Below are positions 9,380 to 19,654 of a DNA stretch of 64,000 nt, one piece after another. How positions within the stretch are numbered: the first letter of the stretch is position 1; each line of letters starts with the position of its first letter. A program made the translations under genes and the position numbers. Source of the DNA: Paenibacillus marchantiae (GTDB lineage: Bacteria > Bacillota > Bacilli > Paenibacillales > Paenibacillaceae); contig NZ_CP118270.1 of the NCBI RefSeq assembly GCF_028771845.1, positions 6,919,960-6,983,959 on the forward strand. Direction: 5' to 3'. Under the pieces are notes generated by a model. The model ran no database searches. It worked only from the letters and a program-made list of their open reading frames with translations, and was not told the origin of the DNA.

Positions 9380-12300
9380 TTATTCCCCCTCTACCTCTTG
9401 TTGTACAATCTCTACTTCATCCGGACGATATACGGCTTGCAGCTGTCCGGCAGCATCTGTGGCAAACAGCACCGAGCGATTTTTCTCCAACAGGAACGTA
9501 TATATGACTCCCGTACGTGTATCTCTGACTTTCACCTCATGATTCAAAGCGAACTCCGATACAAATACGTACAGATTGCCTTTCGGGAAGCTCAGCTTCC
9601 GGCCATAAATCCCTGCCAGATCACCGCCAGATATCCATTCCAGTTCATTTTCAATACCAGCCACTTCTGACGCATATCGATACAGGTCAGCCAGCGGCTC
9701 ATCCCGGCCGTTCAGCTCCAGCGGCAGTGGGCTCCAGATCAACTTGCCTTTGCCTAATGGCAGTACTGCTAATTCATCAGGTGTATGATTCTCCGCATGA
9801 AGTAACGTTTCCTTCGCCACCTCGGCAATCCGGCGACGACCATACGTGACGCGGTGATTCACCCCGTTAATATTCAGCATTTCTTCTCGCTGTACGTTGC
9901 CCAGACTGCGTTGACCGACAAGATGATCTGCCCGATCACTTGTTTTCCAATAAGCATCCAACCCGAGCGGGCCCGTAATAAGCAGCGTAGCTCCTTCATT
10001 CTCCGCGAAGTTCAATAGCTCGCTTAAGGCATCGCTGTCCATGTTGTGCGGACTCGGAACCATGATCAGCTTCGGAGGTTGCTGCTTCAATGCTTCCAGA
10101 TGATACTCGGATACAGCCCGGAATGGCTGCTTCAGCTCATAAGCCATTACACGGGTCAATTTTGTGGTTGCATCGTAGGCCAGGGAACGGTTCGAGAAAT
10201 CGTTGGAATACGGGAAGACCACCGCAATCTCCTCCAGCTCGCGATCGGTAAACAAGTCCCGAATCTGCTCCATGAATCGACCAAAATCGTAAGACACATC
10301 AGCTTCAGGTTTTTCCGTACCATCCGCTCTCAGCGCTCCAATATGAGATTCATTGGCATTATCCATATAGAAGTTCGTATTCCAGATCCATTGCACTGCT
10401 CCTGCACCGCCTGTTGAAAAGGCATAGGCGTATTTGCGCTCCAGAATGCTGTGAAGCTCTTCCTCTGTACGTTTGGCCCGGCCATCCGGGGTTTCCACAT
10501 ACATGATGCCTGTCTCCTGAATGAGATTGGGTTTATGTGGTGTTTTGGCGAAAATGCCATCCCAGATCAGGTCATCGTTGAGCCACCAGGAATGCACGGT
10601 TGTATAATCCACTTCACGCTCGTAGAAGAACGGTGAAGGGCGCTGTGCTCCGAGAGCTTCATCCTGCCCTACGGTAACCAAATGATGGGGAACAAGATCC
10701 TTGATCGTGCCTACAAGCTCTCTCGCCCAAACATTATGCATCTCCATCGAGAAGAGACAGTAATCAAGCCAGCGTGTTCCTTTTTTAGCCTTGTGCATGT
10801 CCTGTACATCGAAATTGATCTCTTCCGGTTCAGGAATGACTGCTGCGGTGAAGTCAGGGAGCTGTTTAGGTGACATGTTCCATGCCTCCTGCAACGCTTC
10901 AATCGTCTGATGCCGCTGCTGAAGCCACTCGATAAACGCCTGCTGCTCATACGAATCTCTTGCCGAACGTGGCCCATCGGAGAATATGCGCACAGGATCA
11001 AACATCGACGGTTCATTAATCAAGTCCCAGTCCACATGTGTGGAATGTCTGTGACGACTAACAATGCTGCGAATGAAGCGTTTCTGTGCATCTACGCTCT
11101 GCGGGTCCAAATATGGATTTGTTCCTTCCCACGTCTCGGGTGTAAAGGAGAAAAAGGTGAACGTCACTTGAAGGCCGTGCCGTTTTGCCGTTAACAGGAA
11201 CGCATCAATAGCACGCAGTACATCCTCAGACATATGACCATCCACCTGCATCATGTTGCGATAGGCAGTCCAGATTCCGGTCCGAATCCAGTTAATGCCG
11301 GCCTTCGCCATCTGTGCCATATCCCGATCCCATACATCCGCATTAGGAAGGAACAGGAATTTCCGTGCCACATCAGAGGTCATGTAGGTCATACCAACCA
11401 CAGGCAATGGACGACCGTCTTTGATAAAATAATCTCTGCTGCGTGTAATGACTTCCCCTTCTGCCAACAAAGCTGCGTCCTGACCCCAGAAGCCTTGCCG
11501 CAGTATGCGAACTTCGCCATCCGGTGCCTGAACACGACCCACGATTCGGTACAGCCCGCTCTCGATTGAAACCGGAAGAAGAATGCGTTCAAAACGCTGT
11601 TCGCCGGAAAGTTCCAGCTCCAGTTGATGATTCCATACCTTCTCTACCGTGCTGTTTGTGCGATCTTCCCGTTCAACGGTTAAATCAAACGTCCACAGCT
11701 CCGGCTCACTTCGTCTGCTTCCCGCACGCTGTAGAATTTGAGTTTGGAGGATCAGTGAAGCTCGTTCACCCAATTCATACGAAGCATAGTTCGGCTTCAG
11801 AGATAGCTCGGTCACACCTTTGGCGCAATACTGCGCCCAGTTCACGATTTCGGCTGCTCCGTTCTGATCCCAGAAGGTAGCCGTCAAAGGCAGATGCACA
11901 AACAGCCAGCGCGAACCGGCAAACGTACTGCGGGAGTTTTCCCATAATACGATTGGGGCAGCGATGTTGCGACCATCCTTGCTGCGGCCGCGGAGCAGCG
12001 GAGAAATCTGCGTGCTCATCGGACCTGAGGAACCCATCTGATGTGGCAAATCGCTTGTTTTGGTTGTATGAGGTACCAGATTCCACGTATCCGCATTCTC
12101 GAACAGTCTCTCTTTGCCTGCAAGGAGTGGAATATCTTCTGAGGAAGTTAGTGAATCCACTTTGGCTGCGGATACCTTTAACGCCTCATGAATGTAAAGT
12201 TCCTGGTGATACGCCGTTTGTTCCGACTCGGAAATCCATGCCCCATTCTCCTGACGAACAGGACGTTTGAATGGTGCGCCACCAATGCTGATCAGACTTC

Positions 12301-12553
12301 CCCCCTGATGAAGAAAAGCTGCGATTTCGGTCCAAGCGGATTTAGGAAAATAAGGCGCATGCAGGTTCACGAAACACCCTTCACCTGCCGCTGTGCTCAA
12401 AGCCGAAGCCAATTCATCCGCGCCCACAACGATGATCTCTTCCGATGCTTTCCATGAATCAAGAGCACCTTGCGTTGGCAAAGTACCCTCCACTGGAAAC
12501 GTTGGATCAGAGAAAATAATCAACTTGGTTCTCTTCACCTGTGCGCTACTCAT
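9380..12553 (-). CDS. Clan GH-A glycoside hydrolase, possible beta-mannosidase
   Basis: A 1057-residue cytoplasmic protein. An N-terminal alpha/beta domain and beta-sandwich (about 1-360) precede a TIM barrel with clan GH-A hallmarks: an acid/base candidate E514 in DLINEPS and a nucleophile candidate E680 in NLIQETG. A flavodoxin- or amidotransferase-like domain follows (about 750-960), as seen in GH42-type enzymes. I cannot assign the CAZy family with certainty. In this locus the core Man-beta-1,4-GlcNAc bond needs a beta-mannosidase, and this is the best candidate. Beta-galactosidase is the main alternative. Its start overlaps the GH125 stop as ATGA. Confidence 0.75.
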   Translation of the reverse strand: MSSAQVKRTKLIIFSDPTFPVEGTLPTQGALDSWKASEEIIVVGADELASALSTAAGEGCFVNLHAPYFPKSAWTEIAAFLHQGGSLISIGGAPFKRPVRQENGAWISESEQTAYHQELYIHEALKVSAAKVDSLTSSEDIPLLAGKERLFENADTWNLVPHTTKTSDLPHQMGSSGPMSTQISPLLRGRSKDGRNIAAPIVLWENSRSTFAGSRWLFVHLPLTATFWDQNGAAEIVNWAQYCAKGVTELSLKPNYASYELGERASLILQTQILQRAGSRRSEPELWTFDLTVEREDRTNSTVEKVWNHQLELELSGEQRFERILLPVSIESGLYRIVGRVQAPDGEVRILRQGFWGQDAALLAEGEVITRSRDYFIKDGRPLPVVGMTYMTSDVARKFLFLPNADVWDRDMAQMAKAGINWIRTGIWTAYRNMMQVDGHMSEDVLRAIDAFLLTAKRHGLQVTFTFFSFTPETWEGTNPYLDPQSVDAQKRFIRSIVSRHRHSTHVDWDLINEPSMFDPVRIFSDGPRSARDSYEQQAFIEWLQQRHQTIEALQEAWNMSPKQLPDFTAAVIPEPEEINFDVQDMHKAKKGTRWLDYCLFSMEMHNVWARELVGTIKDLVPHHLVTVGQDEALGAQRPSPFFYEREVDYTTVHSWWLNDDLIWDGIFAKTPHKPNLIQETGIMYVETPDGRAKRTEEELHSILERKYAYAFSTGGAGAVQWIWNTNFYMDNANESHIGALRADGTEKPEADVSYDFGRFMEQIRDLFTDRELEEIAVVFPYSNDFSNRSLAYDATTKLTRVMAYELKQPFRAVSEYHLEALKQQPPKLIMVPSPHNMDSDALSELLNFAENEGATLLITGPLGLDAYWKTSDRADHLVGQRSLGNVQREEMLNINGVNHRVTYGRRRIAEVAKETLLHAENHTPDELAVLPLGKGKLIWSPLPLELNGRDEPLADLYRYASEVAGIENELEWISGGDLAGIYGRKLSFPKGNLYVFVSEFALNHEVKVRDTRTGVIYTFLLEKNRSVLFATDAAGQLQAVYRPDEVEIVQQEVEGE

Positions 12554-13881
12554 AGCAAACCATCCTTCATGGATTTATAGACCAACTGGGAGAACAGGCT
12601 GTTGGACCAAGCAAACCATTTTCTCGTAAAAATCGTCGGATCATCGGCATGGAAACCTTCATGCATATATCCTGTATCCGCATCCGTTGCTTCCAGCATC
12701 CGAATGATTTCGAGCTTCTCTTCAGCAGACTGGGCCGTCAATCCTTGCATGGACAGACCCATATGCCAGATGTAATCCGGCGGTGTATGCGGGCTGCCGA
12801 TTCCTTTGGCAACTTTGCCTTCATAATAGAACGGATTCTCTTTGCTGAGCGCAAAACGTCTCGTATTCTGATAGATCGGATCATCCGCTGTGACGTAGCC
12901 AAGATAAGGAATGGACATCAGTCCCGGTGTACCCGCATCATCCATCAGGCAGTAGTTGCCGAAACCATCCGTCTCATAGGCATAGATCGGGCCAAACTCG
13001 GGATGACGGTAAATACCGTACAGCTGAATACCATGATCTACTTCGGCTTCCAGATCCTTAAGCTCCTGTAGGAACTCCATATCCCGGAATACCCACTCCG
13101 CGAACTCCTGCATCTGACGCAGGGCAACCACGGCAAACATATTGCCTGGAATGTTGTAGTGGAAATCACACGCATCATCACTGGAACGGAAACCGGACCA
13201 GATCATGCCTGTGTAATTGACGGGCATACCTCGTCCGTTATTGCGAATTGAATCCGTAGCAATGCCGTTATTGCGGGTAAAGCTGTATGGTGACTTCTCC
13301 ATGTGATGCTGCTCCACCCGGAACAAATCCACGATTTTGCGCATGGCGGCTTTGAAGCTGGAATCGAAAATATCGGTCAGTTCGGTTTCTTTCCAATATA
13401 AATAAGCGAGACGCACAACAAAGCACAAGGAATCAATCTCGAATTTGCGCTCCCACACCCAAGGTGACATCTCGGTCACGTCGGTGGTGTTCCAGTGCCA
13501 ATCATTGGCTGTCTCGTTGAAGGCGTTGGCATACGGATCAATATGAACGTACTGGATGTGGCGCTTAATCAGACCACCAATAATGCGTTGCAGGTCTTGA
13601 TCTTCCTTGGCAAATGGAATGTAATGCACCACTTGCTCCACAGAATCCCTTAGCCATGAAGCTGGAATATCGCCAGTGATGACAAATGTTGTGCCGTCGT
13701 CCATTAATTTAGTTGTTGTTTCAATCGTATTCGGGAAACAGTTCTTAAATAGTTGAAGCAGCTTCGGTCGATGTGACAGCTTCTGCTCTGCTTCTTTCAT
13801 TACAGCCTGTACAGCTTGTGGCAATGCAACAGGTGGCATCGGTATTTTGGGTAGTCTGAATTGTTCCATGAATGAGTGCAC
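12550..13881 (-). CDS. Exo-alpha-1,6-mannosidase, glycoside hydrolase family 125
   Basis: A 443-residue protein of the metal-independent GH125 family (formerly DUF1237). Recognisable stretches are IPASWLRDSVEQVVHY, PYANAFNE, and the closing segment near the C-terminus with HEGFHADDPT and RKWFAWSNSLF. Characterised GH125 enzymes remove alpha-1,6-linked mannose with inversion. No signal peptide is seen. It is the first gene after the hairpin repeat at 14 kb and is translationally coupled (ATGA) to the GH-A gene. Presence of GH125 is one of the strongest pointers that the locus handles N-glycans. Confidence 0.93.
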   Translation of the reverse strand: MHSFMEQFRLPKIPMPPVALPQAVQAVMKEAEQKLSHRPKLLQLFKNCFPNTIETTTKLMDDGTTFVITGDIPASWLRDSVEQVVHYIPFAKEDQDLQRIIGGLIKRHIQYVHIDPYANAFNETANDWHWNTTDVTEMSPWVWERKFEIDSLCFVVRLAYLYWKETELTDIFDSSFKAAMRKIVDLFRVEQHHMEKSPYSFTRNNGIATDSIRNNGRGMPVNYTGMIWSGFRSSDDACDFHYNIPGNMFAVVALRQMQEFAEWVFRDMEFLQELKDLEAEVDHGIQLYGIYRHPEFGPIYAYETDGFGNYCLMDDAGTPGLMSIPYLGYVTADDPIYQNTRRFALSKENPFYYEGKVAKGIGSPHTPPDYIWHMGLSMQGLTAQSAEEKLEIIRMLEATDADTGYMHEGFHADDPTIFTRKWFAWSNSLFSQLVYKSMKDGLL

Positions 13882-13966
13882 TCCTTAAACAAATTGAATG
13901 GTGTAGCCGTAGCAAGATAAACTCATTAACTGTACACTGGACACTACGATTGCAGTACCATCTTCC

Positions 13967-14120
13967 GATCGCTGTTATCCCCAGATTTTTTTGATTCCCT
14001 TCTCCAATGGGAAAATCCGGGGATAGCGTATGCTTCCGATGTAGCTTTCTTTCAGAAAGCTTTTAGGCGAACACTTCGTTTCTCCATCTGGTTCTGCACT
14101 CTCCGTTGTCGTGTACATGT
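13967..14120. repeat. Dispersed hairpin repeat, copy 2
   Basis: Starts CGATCGCTGTTATCCCC. The first hairpin pairs TTATCCCCAGATTTT with AAAATCCGGGGATA (13976-14025), with an inner stem TTCCC/GGGAA. The second is AGCTTTCT-TTC-AGAAAGCT (14043-14061), identical to copy 1. Flanks carry an imperfect inverted pair ending TGTACAC / GTGTACA. It separates GH38-GH3-ABC upstream from GH125-GH-A-GH38 downstream and may terminate or process the transcript. Confidence 0.8.
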
Positions 14121-14160
14121 TTTAGTTCATCTTACATAGCTCAATATATTTCAAAAAGGT

Positions 14161-17100
14161 TTACCGTAATAGCACGGTTTTTATTTCGTAAGGTTTAAAA
14201 GATAATGTAATCTGACCATTGGTGGTATCCAAAGGCTCGCCTGCTTCTTCCAAAGCATTGGAGAGATAAGCTTGCTCAAATGCATGCGGCCATTGCAGCG
14301 TCACTCGTTCACGTGTGCCCGAAGACTCATAGAAACGGAGTACTGTACCGTTTCCTGCCTCTGCCGGTTTGACCGTATCCAAGATGACATGGTTGCTATC
14401 GAATTCAATCCATGATCCAGTTGCCGGGCGTACGCCTGCGTTCTGGTCCACCTGATGCACAGGCACTTCATGGTTTAATTCGGCTGCCTGACGTACCGTA
14501 TGTGCACTTCTCCAGTCGCCTTCATGTGGATACAGGGAATAGGTGAAGTCATGTTCTCCAATATCCGCAGTCCGGTCAGGCCATCTCGGTGCACGCAACA
14601 AGGAAAGGCGAATCGTGCTTCCCTGTACGTCGTATCCATATTTGCAATCATTGAGCAGACTGACGCCATATCCGTGCTCGGCGACATCTGCGAAGCGGTG
14701 TCCGCACACTTCATACTGAGCTTGCTCCCAACTCGTGTTACGATGAGTTGGACGCTCCAATGCACCGAATGGAATTTCATAGGTCGCTTTGGAACTCACT
14801 ACATCGATTGGGAAGCCCACTTTGAGCAATTTATGATCTTCATTCCAGCTTACATGGGTCTTGAAATCGATCCGTCGATTGTCATGATAGAACACCATAT
14901 CCTGTGTTATCACAGACTGGTGAAGCTTCCACTGAAAACGAAGTACATCCTTCGTAGTACCTGCCAGAACCAGTTTTTTCTCCAAGAGTTCCACTTCTCC
15001 AGCAATCTGAGCCTCATAACGACTGTCGATATCCCAGGCATCCCAGAGCGTCGGACGGTCATGGAAAAAGTGAAATTGATTGCCGCGCTCACCTGGCTTC
15101 AGAATCTCGCGTTCTGCTGTCTTGTCCCACAAGCGGGATATCTCGCCACGCTCGCTGAACTGAACATGGTAATACGCGGTTTCCCATGTATCTGTAAAGT
15201 TCTTTTGCCCGGCAATGCTCGCCATTTCCCGTACATTCGTTTCCCTTGCATTTTCCGGTACGAGCCAAATCGTCTTATGACCAAACGCTGGAATATCCGT
15301 CACCAGAACCGAAATTTGGCCATCTTCCTGATCCATGCGCAAACGCTGACCTTCTTCATCTATAACGTAACGATCCAATCCATCTTGCATTTGAAGTTGA
15401 ACGACTTCACTTCGATTCCAACCAAGGCTGTTGAACACAACATAAGGAACAGAACCCTCTGGCCCCTGCGTGTTAATCCCCCTCGTTAATGCAGCAACAC
15501 CTTGATTCAGTCCTGCTCTACCCAATTCGAATACCCGAATATACTCCTCATCCGACGTTACATAGGATTCCGTTATGGCCGAACCAGGGATAATATCATG
15601 GAATTGATTCAGTAAAATCAGCTTCCATCCATCATGCAACGCCAAACGCACTTCAGCATCCTGCTGCGGCTCCATATCCGGTAAGGCAAGTGTGTTCCAG
15701 AGCTCCGCTTCGCGATAAAGCACCTCAGCCTTCCGGTTGTTGCGCTTATTGCGACCATGGGTCGTATAGGTACCCCGGTGAAGCTCCAAATACAAGTCGC
15801 CATGCCACTTCGGAAGATCAGGCTGCGCCTTCTCGATTCCGTCAAAAAAGGCACCGGCGGTACTATAACCATTCTTCGGTTGGCCCACCATCAACTCAGA
15901 ACGATCCACGTACTCCAACATCTCTCGCGTCACGCCGCCGCCACCATCGCCATGCCCGTACAGAAGCATATGCTCAGGATGCGCCGCCTTCTCGCGGTAA
16001 GACTGCCAATGATCATGAATGTCCTTCGGCAGCGTATGCTCGTTAACACCATGATTGAGATAAGACAGGATGGACATGCCATCAATACCTACCCAGTGGA
16101 AAAGGTCATATGGAAATACGTTCGTATCATTCCATCCGAGCTTGGTCGTCATGAAGTACTCCACATTGCCATGCTTCAAAATCTGAGGCAGGGAAGCACA
16201 ATAACCAAATGTATCTGGCAGCCATTCAATCTGTGATGTTTTGCCGAACTCCTCCATATAGAAGCGTTGACCATATAACATCTGACGAATCAGGGATTCC
16301 CCACTCGGAATGTTCAGATCCGGCTCAACCCACATCCCGCCAACCAGTTCCCAGCGTCCTTCGGCAATGCGCTTCTTCACCCGTTCATATAGCTCGGGAT
16401 CATGTTCCTTCAGAAAAGCGTACAACAAAGGCTGGCTCTGGGAATAAACATACTCCGGGTATTCATTCATGAGTGCATCCACCGTGGAGAATGTACGACT
16501 GGTCTTGCGCACCGTCTCACGTACAGGCCACAGCCAGGCAATGTCAATGTGCGATTGCCCCACCATATGCTCCAAGCCTTCGGCGTTTCCACCAATCTCT
16601 CGCACTTCATGGATCAATCCTTCTTCGATACTGTGGATGCCATTCCCCTGCTTGACAGCGTCTTCTGTCAGACCTACGAATTGATCCATCGCCCGATAGA
16701 TCGCTTCCAACAGTCGCACACGGCGAAAATCACTTTCCGGCAGCAGCACTGCGGAATCACGCACAATCGTGACCGTGTACATCAGGCTGCGGACAGGTTC
16801 ATTCGGTCGCACCAACAAACTGCTAATTGATGTAATCGGCGGCTGAATAACCGCTTGTTGGTTCAGTGGATCTACAGGCTCGGGTACCGGATCGAATAAC
16901 TCAATCTCAAGTTCAGGCTGAGCCCCTACTCGGGAAGGGTCGAGTGTTACATACGTATGATTACGATCCAGCCCCTGATAGGAATGTCCATTCACCCGAA
17001 GCAAGCCTTCCCCACCGGATTCAAATACAAGTCCGTAAGGTTCTTTCTGCCAGGAGGCAGGTACATCCAACCGTGTCCGGAAGAAATAGGTCGTTCCCTG

Positions 17101-17268
17101 ATCACTCGGGAAACGATTCAACCCCTCGCCTTCTGGATAAGCCTTCTGATCTTCATATTGTCCTGGCACTTTATAATAAGCGCGGGTGATGTCCCAGCTG
17201 CGCAGCTCCATTTGCTCCAACCACTGACGTTCGGACAACTCGCGAATAAATCGTCTGATGCGTTCCAA
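14161..17268 (-). CDS. Alpha-mannosidase, glycoside hydrolase family 38
   Basis: A 1035-residue enzyme of the long GH38 form with an N-terminal beta-domain of about 200 residues. Metal ligands are H240 and D242 in GQSHIDIAW, and the nucleophile is D352 in WLPDTFGYC. No signal peptide is seen. Family members of this type remove alpha-1,2, alpha-1,3 or alpha-1,6 mannose from oligosaccharides. It is 4 nt downstream of the GH3 gene and probably co-transcribed with the importer genes. It differs clearly from the 925-residue GH38 in this locus, so the two probably split the linkages. Confidence 0.95.
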   Translation of the reverse strand: MERIRRFIRELSERQWLEQMELRSWDITRAYYKVPGQYEDQKAYPEGEGLNRFPSDQGTTYFFRTRLDVPASWQKEPYGLVFESGGEGLLRVNGHSYQGLDRNHTYVTLDPSRVGAQPELEIELFDPVPEPVDPLNQQAVIQPPITSISSLLVRPNEPVRSLMYTVTIVRDSAVLLPESDFRRVRLLEAIYRAMDQFVGLTEDAVKQGNGIHSIEEGLIHEVREIGGNAEGLEHMVGQSHIDIAWLWPVRETVRKTSRTFSTVDALMNEYPEYVYSQSQPLLYAFLKEHDPELYERVKKRIAEGRWELVGGMWVEPDLNIPSGESLIRQMLYGQRFYMEEFGKTSQIEWLPDTFGYCASLPQILKHGNVEYFMTTKLGWNDTNVFPYDLFHWVGIDGMSILSYLNHGVNEHTLPKDIHDHWQSYREKAAHPEHMLLYGHGDGGGGVTREMLEYVDRSELMVGQPKNGYSTAGAFFDGIEKAQPDLPKWHGDLYLELHRGTYTTHGRNKRNNRKAEVLYREAELWNTLALPDMEPQQDAEVRLALHDGWKLILLNQFHDIIPGSAITESYVTSDEEYIRVFELGRAGLNQGVAALTRGINTQGPEGSVPYVVFNSLGWNRSEVVQLQMQDGLDRYVIDEEGQRLRMDQEDGQISVLVTDIPAFGHKTIWLVPENARETNVREMASIAGQKNFTDTWETAYYHVQFSERGEISRLWDKTAEREILKPGERGNQFHFFHDRPTLWDAWDIDSRYEAQIAGEVELLEKKLVLAGTTKDVLRFQWKLHQSVITQDMVFYHDNRRIDFKTHVSWNEDHKLLKVGFPIDVVSSKATYEIPFGALERPTHRNTSWEQAQYEVCGHRFADVAEHGYGVSLLNDCKYGYDVQGSTIRLSLLRAPRWPDRTADIGEHDFTYSLYPHEGDWRSAHTVRQAAELNHEVPVHQVDQNAGVRPATGSWIEFDSNHVILDTVKPAEAGNGTVLRFYESSGTRERVTLQWPHAFEQAYLSNALEEAGEPLDTTNGQITLSFKPYEIKTVLLR

Positions 17269-17272
17269 TTCC

Positions 17273-19621
17273 TTACGCCTCCTCTACCGTCAGCTCGGCG
17301 AACTGCGTATCTTTCACATGTCTTCCGATATGAATATGGAATTGTCCTGGTTCAACGACAGGCGTGAGATCACGACCGATATATTGCAGCTGCTCCGCTC
17401 CAATATGGAAGGCTACCGTCTTCGTCTCTCCAGGTTCCAAATTCACTTTTTCAAACCCCTTCAGCTCTTTAGCTGGACGTGCCACCCGGCTAACCACGTC
17501 GGATACATACATCTGAATGACTTCTGCACCTCTGCAAGACCCTGTATTGGTGACTTCCACTGATACGGTGACTGTCTCGTTGGCCGTCATCGATTCTGTA
17601 CTTAGCTTCGGCTCACTGTAATCAAAAGTAGTATAGCTAAGCCCATATCCGAATGGATAACGAGGCTCCAGATCCTCTTCCAAATAACGCTTGCCGCGTG
17701 AACGTTTGCCATTATAGTAAATCGGTAATTGACCTACATGCTTCGGAATGGATACCGTCAGTTTGCCGGACGGATTCACTTCGCCGAACAAGATGTCCGC
17801 AATGGCATGCCCACCCTCTTGACCTGGGTACCATGCTTCCAGAATGGCATCGGCATGTTCATCCACCCAAGGCTCGGTGATCGGGCGACCGTTGATATAA
17901 ACAATGACAAGTGTTTTGCCAAGCTTGTGGATCTCCTGAATCAGCTCCAGCTGGACTCCGGCGAGTCCAAGCGTCATGCGGTCAATGCCTTCCCCACACT
18001 CCATGTCATTCCATGAGTTATCGGACACATTGGAAGCACCTGTCTTCAGATCGATTGTTCCTTCACCAAAATCACGGGCACTCGAGCCGCCAACGACCAT
18101 GATGACCGTATCGGCCTGACGTGCAGTTTCTATTGCGTGCTCGAACCCTTCTCTCGAATCACCCTTGATGCGACATCCCGGTGCATAGAGCACCTGATTT
18201 TCACTATTTGAATGTTCAGCTGAGCCTTCCCCTGCGTGCCCACTCTCACTTACAGCAAGCTTACTGCGGATGCCATCCAGCACCGTAGCCACTTTGGACT
18301 TCGGTTGGGGGGAAGTATAATCGCCCAACTGGTTGTAGGCTTGGTCCGCATTAGGACCAATGACAGCAATTCGGCCCGCTGTTGGCGTCGACAGAGGTAA
18401 CGTTGCAGCTTCATTTTTGAGCAAGACCACACCTTCTGCAGCCAATTGGCGTGCCAGTTGAATATGCTCTTCACTGCCAATGACTTCTGCAGCTCGATCG
18501 GCATCCACATAAGGCTGCTCAAATAATCCTAGCTTGAATTTCAGTGCCAGCACACGGCGGACAGCTTGATCCAGTACATGCATTTCAAGTTTGCCTTCCG
18601 AGATCGCTTGCACCAGATATTGTCCAAACATCTCACCGGACATTTCCATATCAATACCAGCCTGAATGGCCTGTACGGATGCTTCCAATCCATCTGCCGC
18701 CACATCATGCCCACTTGCGAGCATGTTGATGGCACCGCAGTCCGTAATCACCAGACCGTCAAAGCCCCAGTCTTTTCGCAGAACGTCATCCAGCAGTTCC
18801 GTATTAACCGTACACGGGATACCGTCGATTTCGTTATAAGCCGGCATAATGGATTGAGCACCTGCTTCAACAGCTTTGCGGAACGGATACAGATCTACTT
18901 CCAGCAGCTCACGCCAGCCCATATGCACAGGTCCCGCATTGCGTCCACCTTCCGAGCTGCCATAACCGACAAAGTGTTTCAGTGTAGCCGCTACCGCATC
19001 CTCTTGGTCCAAACGCTCGCCCTGAAGTCCTTGCACGGAAGCAACAGCTAGCTCACCAATGAGATACGGGTCTTCACCAAAGCATTCCTCGGTACGCCCC
19101 CAGCGTGGATCACGTACAACATCCAACACCGGAGAATACGTTACCGCACCGCCTTGAGCACGCGTCTCGCGAGCGACTGCCCGACACATGTCTCGGTACA
19201 GATCCACATTCCAAGTACTTCCTAAGAGCAGAGGAACCGGATAGACCGTACCGTCAATCGCCATATGTCCGTGAGAGCATTCCTCTCCGATCAGAATGGG
19301 AATCCCCAGTCTGGAATGCTCTACAGCATGGCGCTGAATGAGGTTTACTGCTTCTGCCCCTTCTCTGGCAGACAGTCCATTTTCAAGCGTAACACCCGTC
19401 CATGGATCTGCACGAAGTGCACCGTACAGGGAGCCTATGCCCCCGTTTTCCACCTGCTGCTTAAAGGATTCATTCAGCGTGATGTTCCCTTGATCATTCG
19501 TATATGTCTGCCAACCAAAAGGCTGGATGAGTTGACCCGCCTTTTCTTCCGTCGTCATTAAGCTCAGCAGATGTTCTACTCGCTCTTCCACGGATTTGCT
19601 TTTATCCTTATATATCATCAT
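17273..19621 (-). CDS. Glycoside hydrolase family 3 (BglX-like)
   Basis: A 782-residue enzyme with the GH3 N-terminal barrel, nucleophile D294 in GLVITDCGA, the alpha/beta C-terminal domain with GEGTIDLKTG, and a final fibronectin-III-like domain. No signal peptide is present, unlike periplasmic or secreted BglX. The KHFVGYGSSEGG stretch matches the glucosidase/xylosidase branch and lacks the NagZ-type KH-PGHG motif, so a simple beta-N-acetylglucosaminidase role is not supported. The start is ATG 9 nt after GGAGG (a second ATG follows directly). It sits between permease and GH38 genes. The substrate in this pathway is unclear. Confidence 0.9.
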   Translation of the reverse strand: MMIYKDKSKSVEERVEHLLSLMTTEEKAGQLIQPFGWQTYTNDQGNITLNESFKQQVENGGIGSLYGALRADPWTGVTLENGLSAREGAEAVNLIQRHAVEHSRLGIPILIGEECSHGHMAIDGTVYPVPLLLGSTWNVDLYRDMCRAVARETRAQGGAVTYSPVLDVVRDPRWGRTEECFGEDPYLIGELAVASVQGLQGERLDQEDAVAATLKHFVGYGSSEGGRNAGPVHMGWRELLEVDLYPFRKAVEAGAQSIMPAYNEIDGIPCTVNTELLDDVLRKDWGFDGLVITDCGAINMLASGHDVAADGLEASVQAIQAGIDMEMSGEMFGQYLVQAISEGKLEMHVLDQAVRRVLALKFKLGLFEQPYVDADRAAEVIGSEEHIQLARQLAAEGVVLLKNEAATLPLSTPTAGRIAVIGPNADQAYNQLGDYTSPQPKSKVATVLDGIRSKLAVSESGHAGEGSAEHSNSENQVLYAPGCRIKGDSREGFEHAIETARQADTVIMVVGGSSARDFGEGTIDLKTGASNVSDNSWNDMECGEGIDRMTLGLAGVQLELIQEIHKLGKTLVIVYINGRPITEPWVDEHADAILEAWYPGQEGGHAIADILFGEVNPSGKLTVSIPKHVGQLPIYYNGKRSRGKRYLEEDLEPRYPFGYGLSYTTFDYSEPKLSTESMTANETVTVSVEVTNTGSCRGAEVIQMYVSDVVSRVARPAKELKGFEKVNLEPGETKTVAFHIGAEQLQYIGRDLTPVVEPGQFHIHIGRHVKDTQFAELTVEEA

Positions 19622-19654
19622 CCTTCGACGCCTCCACCCTATAGAAGTGATTCG

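Noticed and set aside
4296..14120. Hairpin repeats as CRISPR units
   Set aside because: Copies are single, kilobases apart, and no spacer array or cas gene is present.
14500..15489. 329-codon plus-strand frame inside the second GH38 gene
   Set aside because: Antisense shadow of a clear GH38 coding region; its translation shows no domain.
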